Part shown: positions 43,364 through 52,413 of the stretch, piece after piece
Position numbering within the stretch: the stretch's first letter is position 1
Layout of the letters: the number at the start of each line of letters is the position of its first letter
Made by a program: the position numbers and the translations under genes
Notes under the pieces: model-generated
Databases searched by the model: none
The model's input: the letters and a program-made list of their open reading frames with translations, nothing else
Told to the model about the DNA's origin: nothing
Origin: Neobacillus cucumis
Lineage (GTDB): Bacteria; Bacillota; Bacilli; Bacillales; Cytobacillaceae
Length of the DNA: 64,000 nucleotides
Reading direction: 5' to 3'
Assembly (NCBI RefSeq): GCF_016908975.1
Contig: NZ_JAFBEX010000021.1
Location: 27,841 to 91,840 of the forward strand

Positions 43364-43492
43364 ATGAGTAAAACAGAGGAATTGAAACAGGAATTGCAGG
43401 TTTTGACAAGTCGGCGTGAGCGGATGCAGAAGAATCTTTATGAAGTGGAAAAACGCATTAATGAGATTGTTAATGAATTGAAAAAACAATAA
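43364..43492 (+). CDS. Small coiled-coil protein, 42 residues
   Basis: The ATG follows TGGAGGAGAA, and the product (MSKTEELKQELQVLTSRRER, ending NEIVNELKKQ) is one continuous amphipathic helix with a heptad pattern. A two-strand terminator follows at 43646-43683. The ribosome site is strong enough to support a real gene. Function unknown. Confidence 0.6.
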   Translation: MSKTEELKQELQVLTSRRERMQKNLYEVEKRINEIVNELKKQ

Positions 43493-43645
43493 AAACAATT
43501 AGAGAGTCCCTTTGCTTTTTACTTAAAGGTAAAAGCGTACAATAAGGATTTTCTCTATTACTTTGCAATCTTCATCCATCTTTAAACAATCATTGAAATA
43601 GCATCAAAAACTATTCAGTGCTTCTTTTATCTGATTATTAAATAA

Positions 43646-43683
43646 AGAACGCCTCGAATGCTCATAAAGAGTCGAGGCGTTCT
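43646..43683. terminator. Bidirectional terminator
   Basis: AGAACGCCTCGA and TCGAGGCGTTCT form a perfect 12-bp stem between the converging 42-residue and 107-residue genes. Confidence 0.8.
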
Positions 43684-43702
43684 GCTTCAGAAATTCAAGC
43701 TA

Positions 43703-44026
43703 TCATATATTTACGTTATCCTTCCTATTTCTTTGAGATCTACTATTTTTCCTGTAATCAGCCCTTCTACTATTATTAGATGCCAATTTTCGGTCCTTCA
43801 TTGCTTTGAAGGAGTACTTTTTCATCATCAATTTCAATCTCTCCATCCATCTTCCAATCCTAATTTTCAAGAGAAAGTAGCCAATGAGGTATGAAATGAT
43901 GCAGAAAGATACCACGTACAAAATCATATTTATTAATTGGTCATTATTGATGCCTAACCATAATGCTACTAAAAGAATGGCTAGGATAACTGCCCCTACT
44001 GCCAATCGCTTAAGGTGTAATCTCAT
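43703..44026 (-). CDS. Two-span membrane protein with basic tail, 107 residues
   Basis: Two membrane helices (about 8-27 and 34-56) are followed by a strongly basic, Arg/Lys-rich cytosolic tail (SNNSRRADYRKNSRSQRNRK). The start codon follows GGAGGGACCGTAA. No family recognised. It is transcribed toward the terminator at 43646. Confidence 0.6.
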   Translation of the reverse strand: MRLHLKRLAVGAVILAILLVALWLGINNDQLINMILYVVSFCIISYLIGYFLLKIRIGRWMERLKLMMKKYSFKAMKDRKLASNNSRRADYRKNSRSQRNRKDNVNI

Positions 44027-44318
44027 TTACGGTCCCTCCAAAATTTTTTCAAAAACCTATAATACCCTTTCGGAAAGTAATAACTATTTTTTTATTATGT
44101 AGTTATATTAACACTCTCATTTTAAAACAATAAGTAAATAATATTAAAAATAACTTAAAAAACTCTTAATTTAAAAATCCCTCTAATGTGGTACACCTGT
44201 AAAATTGACAGCCTATTTTTCTAAACCCAAGACATTCGTTTATGCTTGTCCATTATTTCAGCATAATATATTTTTGTAAGATTTCTCTTACGATAATCTT
44301 CGGAAAGGGGGGACACAA

Positions 44319-44471
44319 ATGCCAACTTCACCACTTTCCAATCTTCTAGTATGCTTAGGGGTGCTACTTGTGATCATTTTATTAGCAGTTGCACTTTTTG
44401 TTGGTGGAATTTTAGGCGTTGATACTAGCTCTTTTAGTGGAGCATTTAACGCAATTGCTGCACAATGCTAA
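44319..44471 (+). CDS. Small membrane peptide, 50 residues
   Basis: The ATG follows GGAAAGGGGGG. MPTSPLSNLLVCLGVLLVII leads one long membrane helix, followed by a short Ser-rich tail ending AAQC. The gene sits alone between two spacers. No family recognised; small hydrophobic peptides of this sort are frequent in spore formers. Confidence 0.5.
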   Translation: MPTSPLSNLLVCLGVLLVIILLAVALFVGGILGVDTSSFSGAFNAIAAQC

Positions 44472-44674
44472 TCGAATTCTAATATCACGGGCAATTTAAA
44501 GTTCCTATGAAATGGGCAATGAACTTAGAAGATCCTTGAATTGATCTTCTAGGTTCATTTTATATGTTAGAAAAAAGCGGATTTCAAATGCATTTATTTG
44601 TGTAAAAGATTATCGTCCCTACCAGATTCACTGTATATGGTTTTAAAATTTTTTTTGAATAGGGTGACCAAATA

Positions 44675-45043
44675 ATGAGTGAGAATCAAAAGAAAGCGAA
44701 TAAATCAATTTTGAGAGATACTCTCAACTTTGATACTTTATTTAATACAACCACACAATCAAACAATAACAATGATGCATTAATTAATTTGGCTGGCAGC
44801 TTAATGCAAAATCCAAATACAATGAATTCACTAATGAAGGTAGCAAGCAGTTTGTTTACAAATGATACAACTGGTAACTCTGTAAATAATATGAATATGC
44901 CTAAGCAAGATGGACCCACTCCTGACACTGCTCCCACACAAGAGAATACAGAACTTAGTTTAATATCTTCACAGCTAGAAAGGATTGCAAATGAATTATC
45001 CGAAATAAAAGCTCAATTAAATGAATTGAAAAAACAAAATTAG
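44675..45043 (+). CDS. Asn/Thr-rich hypothetical protein, 122 residues
   Basis: The start codon follows AGGGTGACCAA. The N-terminal two thirds are low in complexity and rich in Asn, Thr and Ser (FNTTTQSNNNNDALINLAGS); the C-terminal 30 residues form a coiled coil (ISSQLERIANELSEIKAQLN). The composition recalls coat-associated or secreted spore proteins, but no signal peptide is visible. The AAACCTTG/CAAGGTTTT stem near 45101-45127 may be its terminator. Confidence 0.55.
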   Translation: MSENQKKANKSILRDTLNFDTLFNTTTQSNNNNDALINLAGSLMQNPNTMNSLMKVASSLFTNDTTGNSVNNMNMPKQDGPTPDTAPTQENTELSLISSQLERIANELSEIKAQLNELKKQN

Positions 45044-45326
45044 AAGTAAATTAAATAAGACTCAAACACTAATCAGAATTCAAAAAAGAAATAGTCAATT
45101 ATTAAACCTTGAGAAATCAAGGTTTTACTATTAAAAAAGCAATTTACAGGAAAGCTACCTTCTCAAATGGTGAAAATTAATTATAGTTTTCAGGAGGCTA
45201 TTTCTTAAAAATATTCTAAATTCATTTGTTTATTTTTTGGAAACTTGTCACTAATTAGGACACCGACCCTTTCAAATTTCATTTTTGTACATACATTGTA
45301 ATGACAAATGAAAAGAAGGTTCAAAA

Positions 45327-45437
45327 ATGTCAGATAGTGCACACGTAGCTGGTTTTGCTCCAATAGTTGTATTGGTTATCCTGTTGAGCATTGACGACCG
45401 AATACAACTCGGTAATTGTTTTATGTTCATCGTATAA
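45327..45437 (+). CDS. YjcZ-family-like small sporulation peptide with altered end
   Basis: The ATG follows GAAGG. MSDSAHVAGFAPIVVLVILL is the usual start of the YjcZ/SscA-like spore peptides, but the expected ending (about 5 residues, GASW-type) is replaced by SIDDRIQLGNCFMFIV, so the reading frame appears to have shifted or decayed after the hydrophobic core. Probably a degraded member. The 45438-45741 spacer contains one copy of the dispersed GCTGCCGTAGCGAC repeat (about 45634-45700). Confidence 0.5.
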   Translation: MSDSAHVAGFAPIVVLVILLSIDDRIQLGNCFMFIV

Positions 45438-45741
45438 TAATCTCAGTCTTGGTCTTTTTAATATTTAGGTATTTTTCACTATACATATTAATGATGGTCA
45501 TCATAAAATAATACGTAATAAATAATAGTCCATTTTCCTTAGACTTCTCAATATCGAGGAGTCTTTGATTGTTTAATATGTGTCAAAAGTAACATAAAGT
45601 AGGCCTTACTTATTGAATTTTTCTGCCCTTTAGTTGAATAAGAAAAAAGACTGCCGTAGCGACGTTCATCTTGTGCTCAAGCATCCAATGGAACAAGGAC
45701 TAACCCGTTTTATTAAAAATGTTTTTCAGCTAAATTTTTAA

Positions 45742-46179
45742 TTACAAGGTAACCCCATGTAGAAAAGGGGGATATTTTTGCCATTCCTCTTTAGTAACAG
45801 GGCTTAGCTGTTGGTATCCTTTTATTAACATGCAATTATTTGCAAAGCCTTCCTGCGATTTAAAAAAGTAAGGTTCTATTCAGTCTTCTTCCAATGGACG
45901 ATAGCCCAATATCATGCCATCTAGACATGTTTCATGAATAGTTTTTATTTGTACATCACCTTGTTTTAACGTCTTTGTTCCTGCAATTGTTTCGGCAAAT
46001 GGAGGGTATTCACCTACCCAGTCCATTAATCCTGCCAAAAATCCCCCTTTATCTTCTTTTGACACTTCAATTACTCGCCCACATGCAAATTTATTAGACT
46101 TTAAAGGGATAGCCCAAAATTGTCCAGGTATTAAATATGTATTTGACTTTGGCAAAAAAGGATACGATACTTTTCGCAT
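45742..46179 (-). pseudogene. Imm26-family immunity-like gene interrupted by a nonsense codon
   Basis: MRKVSYPFLPKSNTYLIPGQ starts at 46179 with GGAG upstream, followed by FWAIPLKSNKFACGRVIEVS and MDWVGEYPPFAETIAGTKTL, the pattern of Imm26-type immunity proteins. The frame stops at a TGA (45880-45882) after GYRPLEED, but the same frame continues IEPYFFKSQEGFANNCMLIK and ends at 45742 after HGVTL. Relatives have Gly at the stop position (LEEDG/GGA), so this is a single G-to-T change. Either it is a pseudogene or the shorter 99-residue product is still made. No toxin gene is adjacent. Confidence 0.65.
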
Positions 46180-46231
46180 AACATGATTCTCCAATAGATT
46201 TTGTTTAATTTCTAAATTATCGTCTTATTTA

Positions 46232-46812
46232 AGTAAACTGCCAAGTTAGCTCAAAAAGGTGTTCATAAGTAACCTGATTAAACGAGATTTTTTTACCATA
46301 AGATAACTGAAAACTACATTGTTATAGCGCTCTATTAGTTTGAACATGTCTCTATGGGGGTACAAATTAAGGGACTTAAACAAAATGGAGGGATATTACA
46401 TGTTTAATAATAATGAAGCAACTCCTAACAAAGCTGAAGAAACCGTAAGGAACATGGACAATAGCGAAATGTATAACAAGTTAGAAAATTTTAATGAGTT
46501 TAAATCATACCTACACAACAAAATATCAATTGGGGAAAAACTGGGCATGAATGAAGAGCAATTGGCGAAAAGTGCTGAAAAGGTTGCCGACTATCTTGCT
46601 AAAAATACTGAACCTCAAAACCGTGAGGAAGTTCTCCTCCAGGAGCTCTGGAAGGTAGGAAACGAAGAGGAACAACACAAATTAGCTCATATGCTTGTAA
46701 AATTAGCAAAATAAAAGTCTATAAGCTCTTTTGTTCCTTGAGGTTATCATACCTTCATACCGAAAACAAAATCAAATTGACATCAACCAAACTCGCCCCT
46801 GGCGAGTTTTTT
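46232..46812 (+). repeat. Duplicated DUF3243 segment, copy 1
   Basis: About 580 bp that match 62993-63570 almost throughout, including the upstream region beginning near AGTTAGCTCA and the terminator AACTCGCC/GGCGAGTT (46790-46808). Confidence 0.8.
46400..46714 (+). CDS. DUF3243-family protein, copy 1
   Basis: The 104-residue product reads MFNNNEATPNKAEETVRNMD, then FKSYLHNKISIGEKLGMNEE and EEVLLQELWKVGNEEEQHKL, the DUF3243 pattern of small helical Bacillus proteins related to YmfJ. The ATG at 46400 has GGAGG 8 nt upstream; upstream in-frame ATGs lie before that site. Function unknown. A nearly identical copy is at 63157-63471, with identical C-terminal halves and shared flanks, so the duplication is recent. 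Confidence 0.8.
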   Translation: MFNNNEATPNKAEETVRNMDNSEMYNKLENFNEFKSYLHNKISIGEKLGMNEEQLAKSAEKVADYLAKNTEPQNREEVLLQELWKVGNEEEQHKLAHMLVKLAK

Positions 46813-47067
46813 CACTTCAAATCTCACATACAAGTCCGCAGAAAGTATCCTTATCTGTTTAAACTAACCTCCCTATAGTTTAAGTACAGCATTTCACAAA
46901 CTTTTTTTGTTGTGAATTATGATGGGTGGTTTAACCAGTCACTTTTTATTATGATTAAATTATAAAAATGAAAATTTAATGAGATAATTGCCTTTTTATC
47001 GAAAGCGTTTTCTGATTGTTTTAATATATATTTATAAATTAGTAAATTTTGAGAAGGTGTTCTTAAA

Positions 47068-47280
47068 ATGGATTTTTATGAGAAATTACCCAATGATGTT
47101 TTAATTGCCTTTTACAATGAAATTAATAAAAACATTGAAAAGGGTATTTTAACAAAACAAATGTATTATGAACTTGGTTTAATATTTTCTGTAATTAGTC
47201 GAAGAGGGATAAGTCTAAGGAAACCAATTGACTTTGATGATGTCATTGACCAAGATACAATGGAAAATTTTATTGCTTAA
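47068..47280 (+). CDS. Small acidic protein, 70 residues
   Basis: The ATG follows GAGAAGGTG. MDFYEKLPNDVLIAFYNEIN and a C-terminal PIDFDDVIDQDTMENFIA give a compact helical protein of the IDEAL-like or sporulation small-protein kind; I cannot name it. The terminator immediately after the stop supports it. A weak CcpA-like site (GAAAGCGTTTTC, near 47001) lies upstream. The 46813-47067 spacer shows nothing else. Confidence 0.6.
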   Translation: MDFYEKLPNDVLIAFYNEINKNIEKGILTKQMYYELGLIFSVISRRGISLRKPIDFDDVIDQDTMENFIA

Positions 47281-47313
47281 GAGTGACAGATTTTTAGGTC
47301 GCTCTTTTTTTAT
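47281..47313 (+). terminator. Terminator of the 70-residue gene
   Basis: GAGTGAC and GTCGCTC form a stem of 7 bp (with one wobble) followed by TTTTTTT. The 47314-47649 spacer beyond it holds no gene I can support. Confidence 0.7.
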
Positions 47314-47649
47314 GTACAAAAAAGACCCTTGATCAAATAATCAAAGGTAAAGTTTAGGCTTAGCCGTACTGAGAGGTGTATTTTCAATTAAAAAATGCTA
47401 TAAATGGCAGTATCATTTTAGTATATAATTAGAGACAAAATACGCAAGAAAAGCATAAAAACTTGAATATTTTAGGCTCTTTAATTTTATTCCTTATTGT
47501 GTTAAAGCCCAAGTAGCTCAATAGAATTACATAAAATTTGCCGAATGTGGAGCGCGTATTGTATCAACAGCGTGATTGCCCCAATGTATTTCAAATCCAA
47601 ATTTACATTCCCAAATGGCATTTATACAAGAAAAATCAGTGTAGTATCA

Positions 47650-48072
47650 TCATTGACCCCTAATGCTTAATTTCTCCTTTAGCTCTATGATTAATTTATG
47701 TATTTCAAAGATACTATCATTATTCCAATCCTTATCGAAGATTGCCGTTACCAACTGAAGTAATAATTCCTTCCCTACTTTATTAATGACTTTTGAATTA
47801 CCAATAGTAAAATCATAACTATATACCAACTGCTCAAAAGTTGGGTGACTTCCTGACAACAGAAAGTCAATTTTAACATCCAGAGCTTTAGCAATATCCT
47901 GCAAAATGAATACACTCGGGTCTTTTCTCTCACCGGACTCAATTTTACCTAAATAGCTAGCAGAGATGTTGCTTTCTTTCGCTAACATTCTTTGGCTAGA
48001 ACCCTTTTCCTCTCGTAATCTCTTGACTATACTCCCTAATTCATCCCTACTCGCACTTGTGTTTTTTATCAC
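47650..48072 (-). CDS. XRE-family transcriptional regulator
   Basis: The 140-residue protein begins with a Cro/CI-type helix-turn-helix: VKRLREEKGSSQRMLAKESN, then ISASYLGKIESGERKDPSVF. Residues 75-140 are a helical oligomerisation or sensor tail without a recognised domain. Similar short regulators control neighbouring genes or prophages; no obvious target sits beside it. The start at 48072 has AGGAGCATATTAGGG upstream. Confidence 0.85.
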   Translation of the reverse strand: MIKNTSASRDELGSIVKRLREEKGSSQRMLAKESNISASYLGKIESGERKDPSVFILQDIAKALDVKIDFLLSGSHPTFEQLVYSYDFTIGNSKVINKVGKELLLQLVTAIFDKDWNNDSIFEIHKLIIELKEKLSIRGQ

Positions 48073-48196
48073 CCTAATATGCTCCTTCTATCAAAGAATA
48101 TCTCAATTCGAATATTCGACAACAATCTTAAAAAGTCCCATCATTATTTTTTAAAGGTTTGAACATTTTAAGGCATTTTAACTAAAAAGATCATAA

Positions 48197-48228
48197 AAAA
48201 ACTTACCATTTTTTTGGCAAGTTTCCTT
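48197..48228 (-). terminator. Terminator of the FosB gene
   Basis: AAACTTGCC and GGTAAGTTT arms with a T tract on the minus strand, about 100 bp downstream of the FosB stop codon. Confidence 0.6.
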
Positions 48229-48328
48229 TGTTATTAACCTGTCCTTATTCAACTACAGCCCCCGTTACTTTAAGTGTAATTCTTCACAATCTTATTGATA
48301 AACCCTTTTTATCTGAACAGGGAAACTA

Positions 48329-48751
48329 TTAATTGTAAAACTCCATATGTGATTTTTCCTTTCTATAATAATCCAACCTGTCTTGTAAAGTACCTGTATG
48401 AAATTCAAACTTATGACCATCAGGGTCAGTAAAGTAAATGGATTTTTTATCTTTTTTGTCTCTTGGACGACCTGAAAGGATGTGTACATTCAATTCCTCA
48501 AGTTTACGGTACATATCATCAAACTCAGCTTCTTCTATTAAAAATGCAATATGAGTGTAAGACTGGCTGATTTCATTACGGGGAATATCTTTTTCTTCAT
48601 TAAGGGCAAGCCATATACCATTCAAATCAAAATAGGCTGTGCTTCTGCCCTTGACTAACAACTTTGCATCAAACACATTTTTATAAAACTCTATCGATTT
48701 CTCTAAATTTGACACAGAAAATAAAAAATGATTAAGACCTTTTACGGACAT
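48329..48751 (-). CDS. fosB: FosB-type metallothiol (bacillithiol) transferase
   Basis: The 140-residue VOC-fold enzyme conjugates bacillithiol to fosfomycin and so inactivates it. The metal ligands are in place: His8 (KGLNHFLF), His67 (SYTHIAF) and Glu116 (HKFEFHTG). The usual ending LQDRLDYYRKEKSHMEFY follows FosB closely. The start follows GAGGTG at 6 nt. It is a single gene in an otherwise decaying neighbourhood, on the same strand as the MarR-GNAT remnant upstream. Confidence 0.92.
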   Translation of the reverse strand: MSVKGLNHFLFSVSNLEKSIEFYKNVFDAKLLVKGRSTAYFDLNGIWLALNEEKDIPRNEISQSYTHIAFLIEEAEFDDMYRKLEELNVHILSGRPRDKKDKKSIYFTDPDGHKFEFHTGTLQDRLDYYRKEKSHMEFYN

Positions 48752-48913
48752 AATTACACCTCAAAAGTATACTTTTTAATAATTCCATCATACAAAGGAA
48801 ACAAATTTTATTGAAGTATTCTGCCATGTTAGTTCAACAAGAAAAAATGACCGCCACAGCGATCACATCATCCTGAACAAAAATGACTCATTCTGGGTTA
48901 AGACCTGGTTGTT

Positions 48914-49606
48914 TTACTTTTCATCGAATAGTTCTAAATCCCATCTTTCTTCTACTAATTTCGAACCAGTCCACTCATAATTTTGTTTTTCTTCTGTTAA
49001 TGTAAAATTATATTTTCGATATAAATAACGAGCAGTTTCTAAAATACTTACTGTCCATAGGTAAACATGTTTGTATCTTTGTTTTTTACAGAAATCGATA
49101 GCAGTCTCCATAAGTTTCTTACCTATACCCATACTATGATAATTTTCATCCAAAACAAACCATCTTAATTGGGCAACGATATCATTGGATTTAGTAATCG
49201 CAATCGAACCTACCATTTTACCATCTACTTCAGCAATCCATAGTTCTCCCCCATCTGTATTGATCATAAATTCAGTTAAGCCCTTCATAACGTAATATTC
49301 AAACATTCTTCCAAACTTATAAGTATTTCCGTACAAAGTTCCATGAAGGTGAGCAACGAAACCTACATCTCCTGGTTGAAAAGTTCAAATGACTACATCT
49401 GATTGAGAAGTATCTTTAGTAAATATGGATTCTATGGTTCGCATTGAATTGATTAGCTTGGTCAAATTACGATTCGATATTTCTTGAATCATTTTTCCAA
49501 CTTCACGATTTGCATTTTCAACTAAGTCATTATAAATTTCTTTACCATAGTCAGTAAGATAAAGTAAGTATTGGCGTTTATCGTTTAAGTGATAGGAGTG
49601 TACTTG
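48914..49606 (-). pseudogene. MarR-GNAT fusion gene, nonsense-mutated and 5'-truncated
   Basis: Two open stretches, 49385-49630 and 48914-49336, are in the same frame and together make the end of a MarR regulator (HSYHLNDKRQYLLYLTDYGK) and a complete GNAT acetyltransferase (FGRMFEYYVMKGLTEFM, HSMGIGKKLMETAIDF). They are separated by one TGA (49385-49387); the codons after it, TFQPGDVGFVAHLHGTLYGN, are the normal linker of these fusion proteins. The MarR helix-turn-helix is missing: the frame is cut at about 49600, where the start of the SDR gene lies on the other strand. The GNAT part could still be translated from 49336. So the gene has a premature stop and has lost its 5' end. Confidence 0.75.
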
Positions 49607-50450
49607 ATGGGTTTCCCACCTCAGCAACAAAGTAAGCCTGGACTTGAAACATTGATGAATCCAAGAGCGATATTTGATAACCCCAATTACAAACCAGCTG
49701 GTAAACTTATGAATAAGGTAGCTCTCATAACAGGTGGCGATAGCGGTATTGGGAGAGCTGTCGCTATTACCTTCGCGAAAGAAGGTGCAGACATTGCAAT
49801 CTCATATCTAAATGAACACAGCGATGCAAATGAAACGATGTTTAATATCCAGAAATACGGACGACGTTGCATTACCATTCCAGGTGATAAAGGGTATGAG
49901 CAATCTTGCCAACAAGCTGTAATGCAAACGATTCACCAATTTGGTCGTATTGACATTTTGGTGAATAATGCCGGTGTACTTTACATTAAGAACAGTTTAC
50001 TTGATATAGATTCGAAACAACGAGCAAGCACTTTTCACACAAATATTTTTTCGCAGTTAATCTTGACCAAAGCTGCTCTACCGTATATGAATTCAGGGAG
50101 CTCCATAATAAATACAACTTCCATTAGTGCCTATTTAGGAGATCAAGATTCAATTGACTACTCTGCATCAAAAGGAGCGATTGTTTCATTTACACGCTCT
50201 CTGTCATTGTCACTGGCATCGAAAGGTATTCGAGTCAATGGTGTTGCTCCAGGACCAATTTGGACTCCATTAATTCCTGCTTCCTTACCTCCTGATCAAA
50301 TTGCAACTTTTTGGAAATAGCGTTCCCATGAAGCGAGCTGGTCAACCATTTGAAGTGGCACCTGCTTATGTATTTTTAGCCTCCGATGATGCATCTTACA
50401 TATCAGGTCAAATTCTACACGTGAATGGCGGGGCAATTGTAAATGGTTAA
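49607..50450 (+). pseudogene. SDR oxidoreductase (YhdF/GspG-like) with a frameshift
   Basis: MGFPPQQQSKPGLETLMNPR starts after GGAG. The Rossmann motif ALITGGDSGIGRAVA, NNAG (IDILVNNAGVLYI) and YSASKGA (YxxxK) are intact. The frame ends at 50320 after QIATFWK, but the next frame reads GNSVPMKRAGQPFEVAPAYV then FLASDDASYISGQILHVNGG and stops at 50450. Removing one T from TTTTT at about 50309-50313 restores the whole gene, giving about 280 residues. It is thus a one-base insertion in a homopolymer, either true decay or a sequencing error. Confidence 0.75.
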
Positions 50451-50470
50451 ATATTACTAAACAGTAAGCT

Positions 50471-50992
50471 TTATTTCATTTTGCTGACTGGGACATTGAA
50501 AAATAATAGCAATCCTACAATTATCAAGACAGACAGTCCATAGGCTAATAATGGCTTTTTGTAATGGAGCCGTATAAAAGGCAATTGAACAATATAAAAA
50601 ATCACAGACCATCCGAAATTCCAACCATTATGGTAACTCATTAAACCCATTATGTAGTTTACAAACTCGACGACAGACAAAAGGGTCACCCAGAAGATGA
50701 TCCAGGCAACCTGTTTTACCCATCCAGTTGGATACCGTCCTAAATATATAAACACAATGGATGGATAAGAGAGAAACGTTACAAGCAGATTGTTAAAAGT
50801 ATGATTTGGAATGATATCTGTAGGGTCATATGACCACAACGGATAATTATATGTAAGAAAGTTATATAACAAGTCCAACATGATGACAAAGAGAAAGGTG
50901 GACTGATAATTCTTCCAGTTCCGCCAATCTCCCCAACGCCATGCAGCAAGAATCCATAACAACATGCGTACAATAATGTACATATATACCAT
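50471..50992 (-). CDS. CBO0543-family membrane protein
   Basis: The 173-residue protein has five hydrophobic helices and the family's recurring motifs: RWGDWRNWKNYQSTFLFVIM, DLLYNFLTYNYPLWSYDP, NHTFNNLLVTFLSYPS and YMGLMSYHNGWNFGWSVIF-like end. CBO0543 proteins are widespread in Bacillus and clostridia and are uncharacterised. Starts at 50992 or 50983 are both possible. It converges on the SDR gene. Confidence 0.8.
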   Translation of the reverse strand: MVYMYIIVRMLLWILAAWRWGDWRNWKNYQSTFLFVIMLDLLYNFLTYNYPLWSYDPTDIIPNHTFNNLLVTFLSYPSIVFIYLGRYPTGWVKQVAWIIFWVTLLSVVEFVNYIMGLMSYHNGWNFGWSVIFYIVQLPFIRLHYKKPLLAYGLSVLIIVGLLLFFNVPVSKMK

Positions 50993-51112
50993 CCTATTAC
51001 AATAAATTTCCAGAAAGTGTATTATGAATAATTTTACTTAAAATATGCGTTTCTTCCTATTGCTAATTATTCACCAACAGGTACGTTAACTCTTCAACAA
51101 ACTGTCCCTATT

Positions 51113-51505
51113 CAATTCCCCACCGTGGCTCACCTGTGTTCCTGGGCAGCCTTGGTTCCTGGACACAATGAAAGCGCAGGTAAAAGAAAATCAAGCAGAT
51201 TTAAAAAGGAAATAAATATATTAAGATCTGCATTAACAGAAGCAGCTCAATCGGTAAGAGGATCAAAAAACTATCTCGGTGCACTGTATAGACGTACAGC
51301 TGATTGAAAAGGAAAGAAAAAGGCAGCCATTGTGGTTGCCCATGCGATGTTGCGAATCGCATATTACCTTCTAACACGAAAAGAAATGTATGTCGACTTA
51401 GGCGAAGATTATTTTGATTAACAGAGACAAGTATCTATTGTACGCCATTCGGTTCGAAGACTTGAAAACTTAGGTTATACTATTAAAATTACCGAAGCAT
51501 CCTAA
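51113..51505 (+). pseudogene. IS110-family transposase, C-terminal relic
   Basis: The frame FPTVAHLCSWAALVPGHNES, then AGKRKSSRFKKEINILRSAL and AAIVVAHAMLRIAYYLLTRK, ending RRLENLGYTIKITEAS, is the C-terminal transposase_20 domain of an IS110 element. Two in-frame stops interrupt it, at 51305-51307 and about 51419. The N-terminal DEDD domain is absent. It belongs to a different IS110 subgroup than the element at 54355. Confidence 0.85.
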
Positions 51506-51692
51506 TCAATTATTTCAATCCTTAACACCTTGATCAGGCGCTCCTCTTTTTTTAAAAAAAATGAATGAGCTGCCTCTATTTAAGTATTGCCATTTTCCCA
51601 ATCTCACAGAAGTTAATTTTCATGGTAATTGAACAACAACCTCAAGAAAATCTTTAGATAATTAACCTAAAACTTCGTATAAGACTTAGTTT

Positions 51693-52148
51693 TCATTTTT
51701 TGATCAAGTCTCCTCCAATACTGAATTTATGCTTGTTATCAACATTCTCTAAATAACCAATTAATTGAATACTTGGGTTATCAATTCCTAGCAAAGGTTT
51801 TTCGCCAATACCTTCAAACGGCATAAAAACATTTAATATAACCTTTTCTCCTGGTTTAATATCTATTTTGTTTCCATTAGTTTCTACTTTATATTCGTTG
51901 CCTTTATATGCAGTTTGACTTGTTTTTATAGGAAAGGAAACGAAAACGTTATTTTGCTTTATAACGAAATCACTGCCGTTTAATAGATTAATGGAATATG
52001 AAATTCCCTCTTTCGAAGTTTGTTTTTTAACTAATTCCAACTTGATTTTATTTAGATCATTTGTTGAAAATGCTACCTTATTTGCCTTGACACACCCTGC
52101 CATTAATATGAAGGTTAACAAAATTAAAGATAAATATTTAGTTTTCAA
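51693..52148 (-). CDS. Small lipoprotein, function unknown
   Basis: The TTG start at 52148 follows GGAGAGAG. The lipobox MAGC after LILLTFI gives a lipoprotein signal (Cys about 19), then a domain of about 130 residues with alternating strands (SYSINLLNGSDFVIKQNNVF). The fold looks like an immunoglobulin-type beta sandwich. No family recognised. The 51505-51692 spacer is plain. Confidence 0.75.
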   Translation of the reverse strand: MKTKYLSLILLTFILMAGCVKANKVAFSTNDLNKIKLELVKKQTSKEGISYSINLLNGSDFVIKQNNVFVSFPIKTSQTAYKGNEYKVETNGNKIDIKPGEKVILNVFMPFEGIGEKPLLGIDNPSIQLIGYLENVDNKHKFSIGGDLIKK

Positions 52149-52413
52149 AATAAACTCTCTCCCCTTTTTCTCTTTTTGAATATTTTAACATTTAATACCA
52201 TTAATTTGAGGTATTTTTTTCTATCTTCAACTCTCTCAGTTAGCGGAACAAGAAAAGCGACTGCCCTTTTTGAACAATCGCTACCCGTTTGTTTAAGTGA
52301 ACTAATTTACAAACTTTCCCTTTCATACTTCATTTGGTTTAGGAATGCTCCCCCCTATTGTGTTAATTAAGGAAAGCCTTATATAAATTTATAACAAAGT
52401 TTTTTCTCGAAGA

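Noticed and set aside
47000..47013. CcpA (cre) site upstream of the 70-residue gene
   Set aside because: GAAAGCGTTTTC fits the consensus only loosely and the gene has no link to carbon metabolism; too weak to call.
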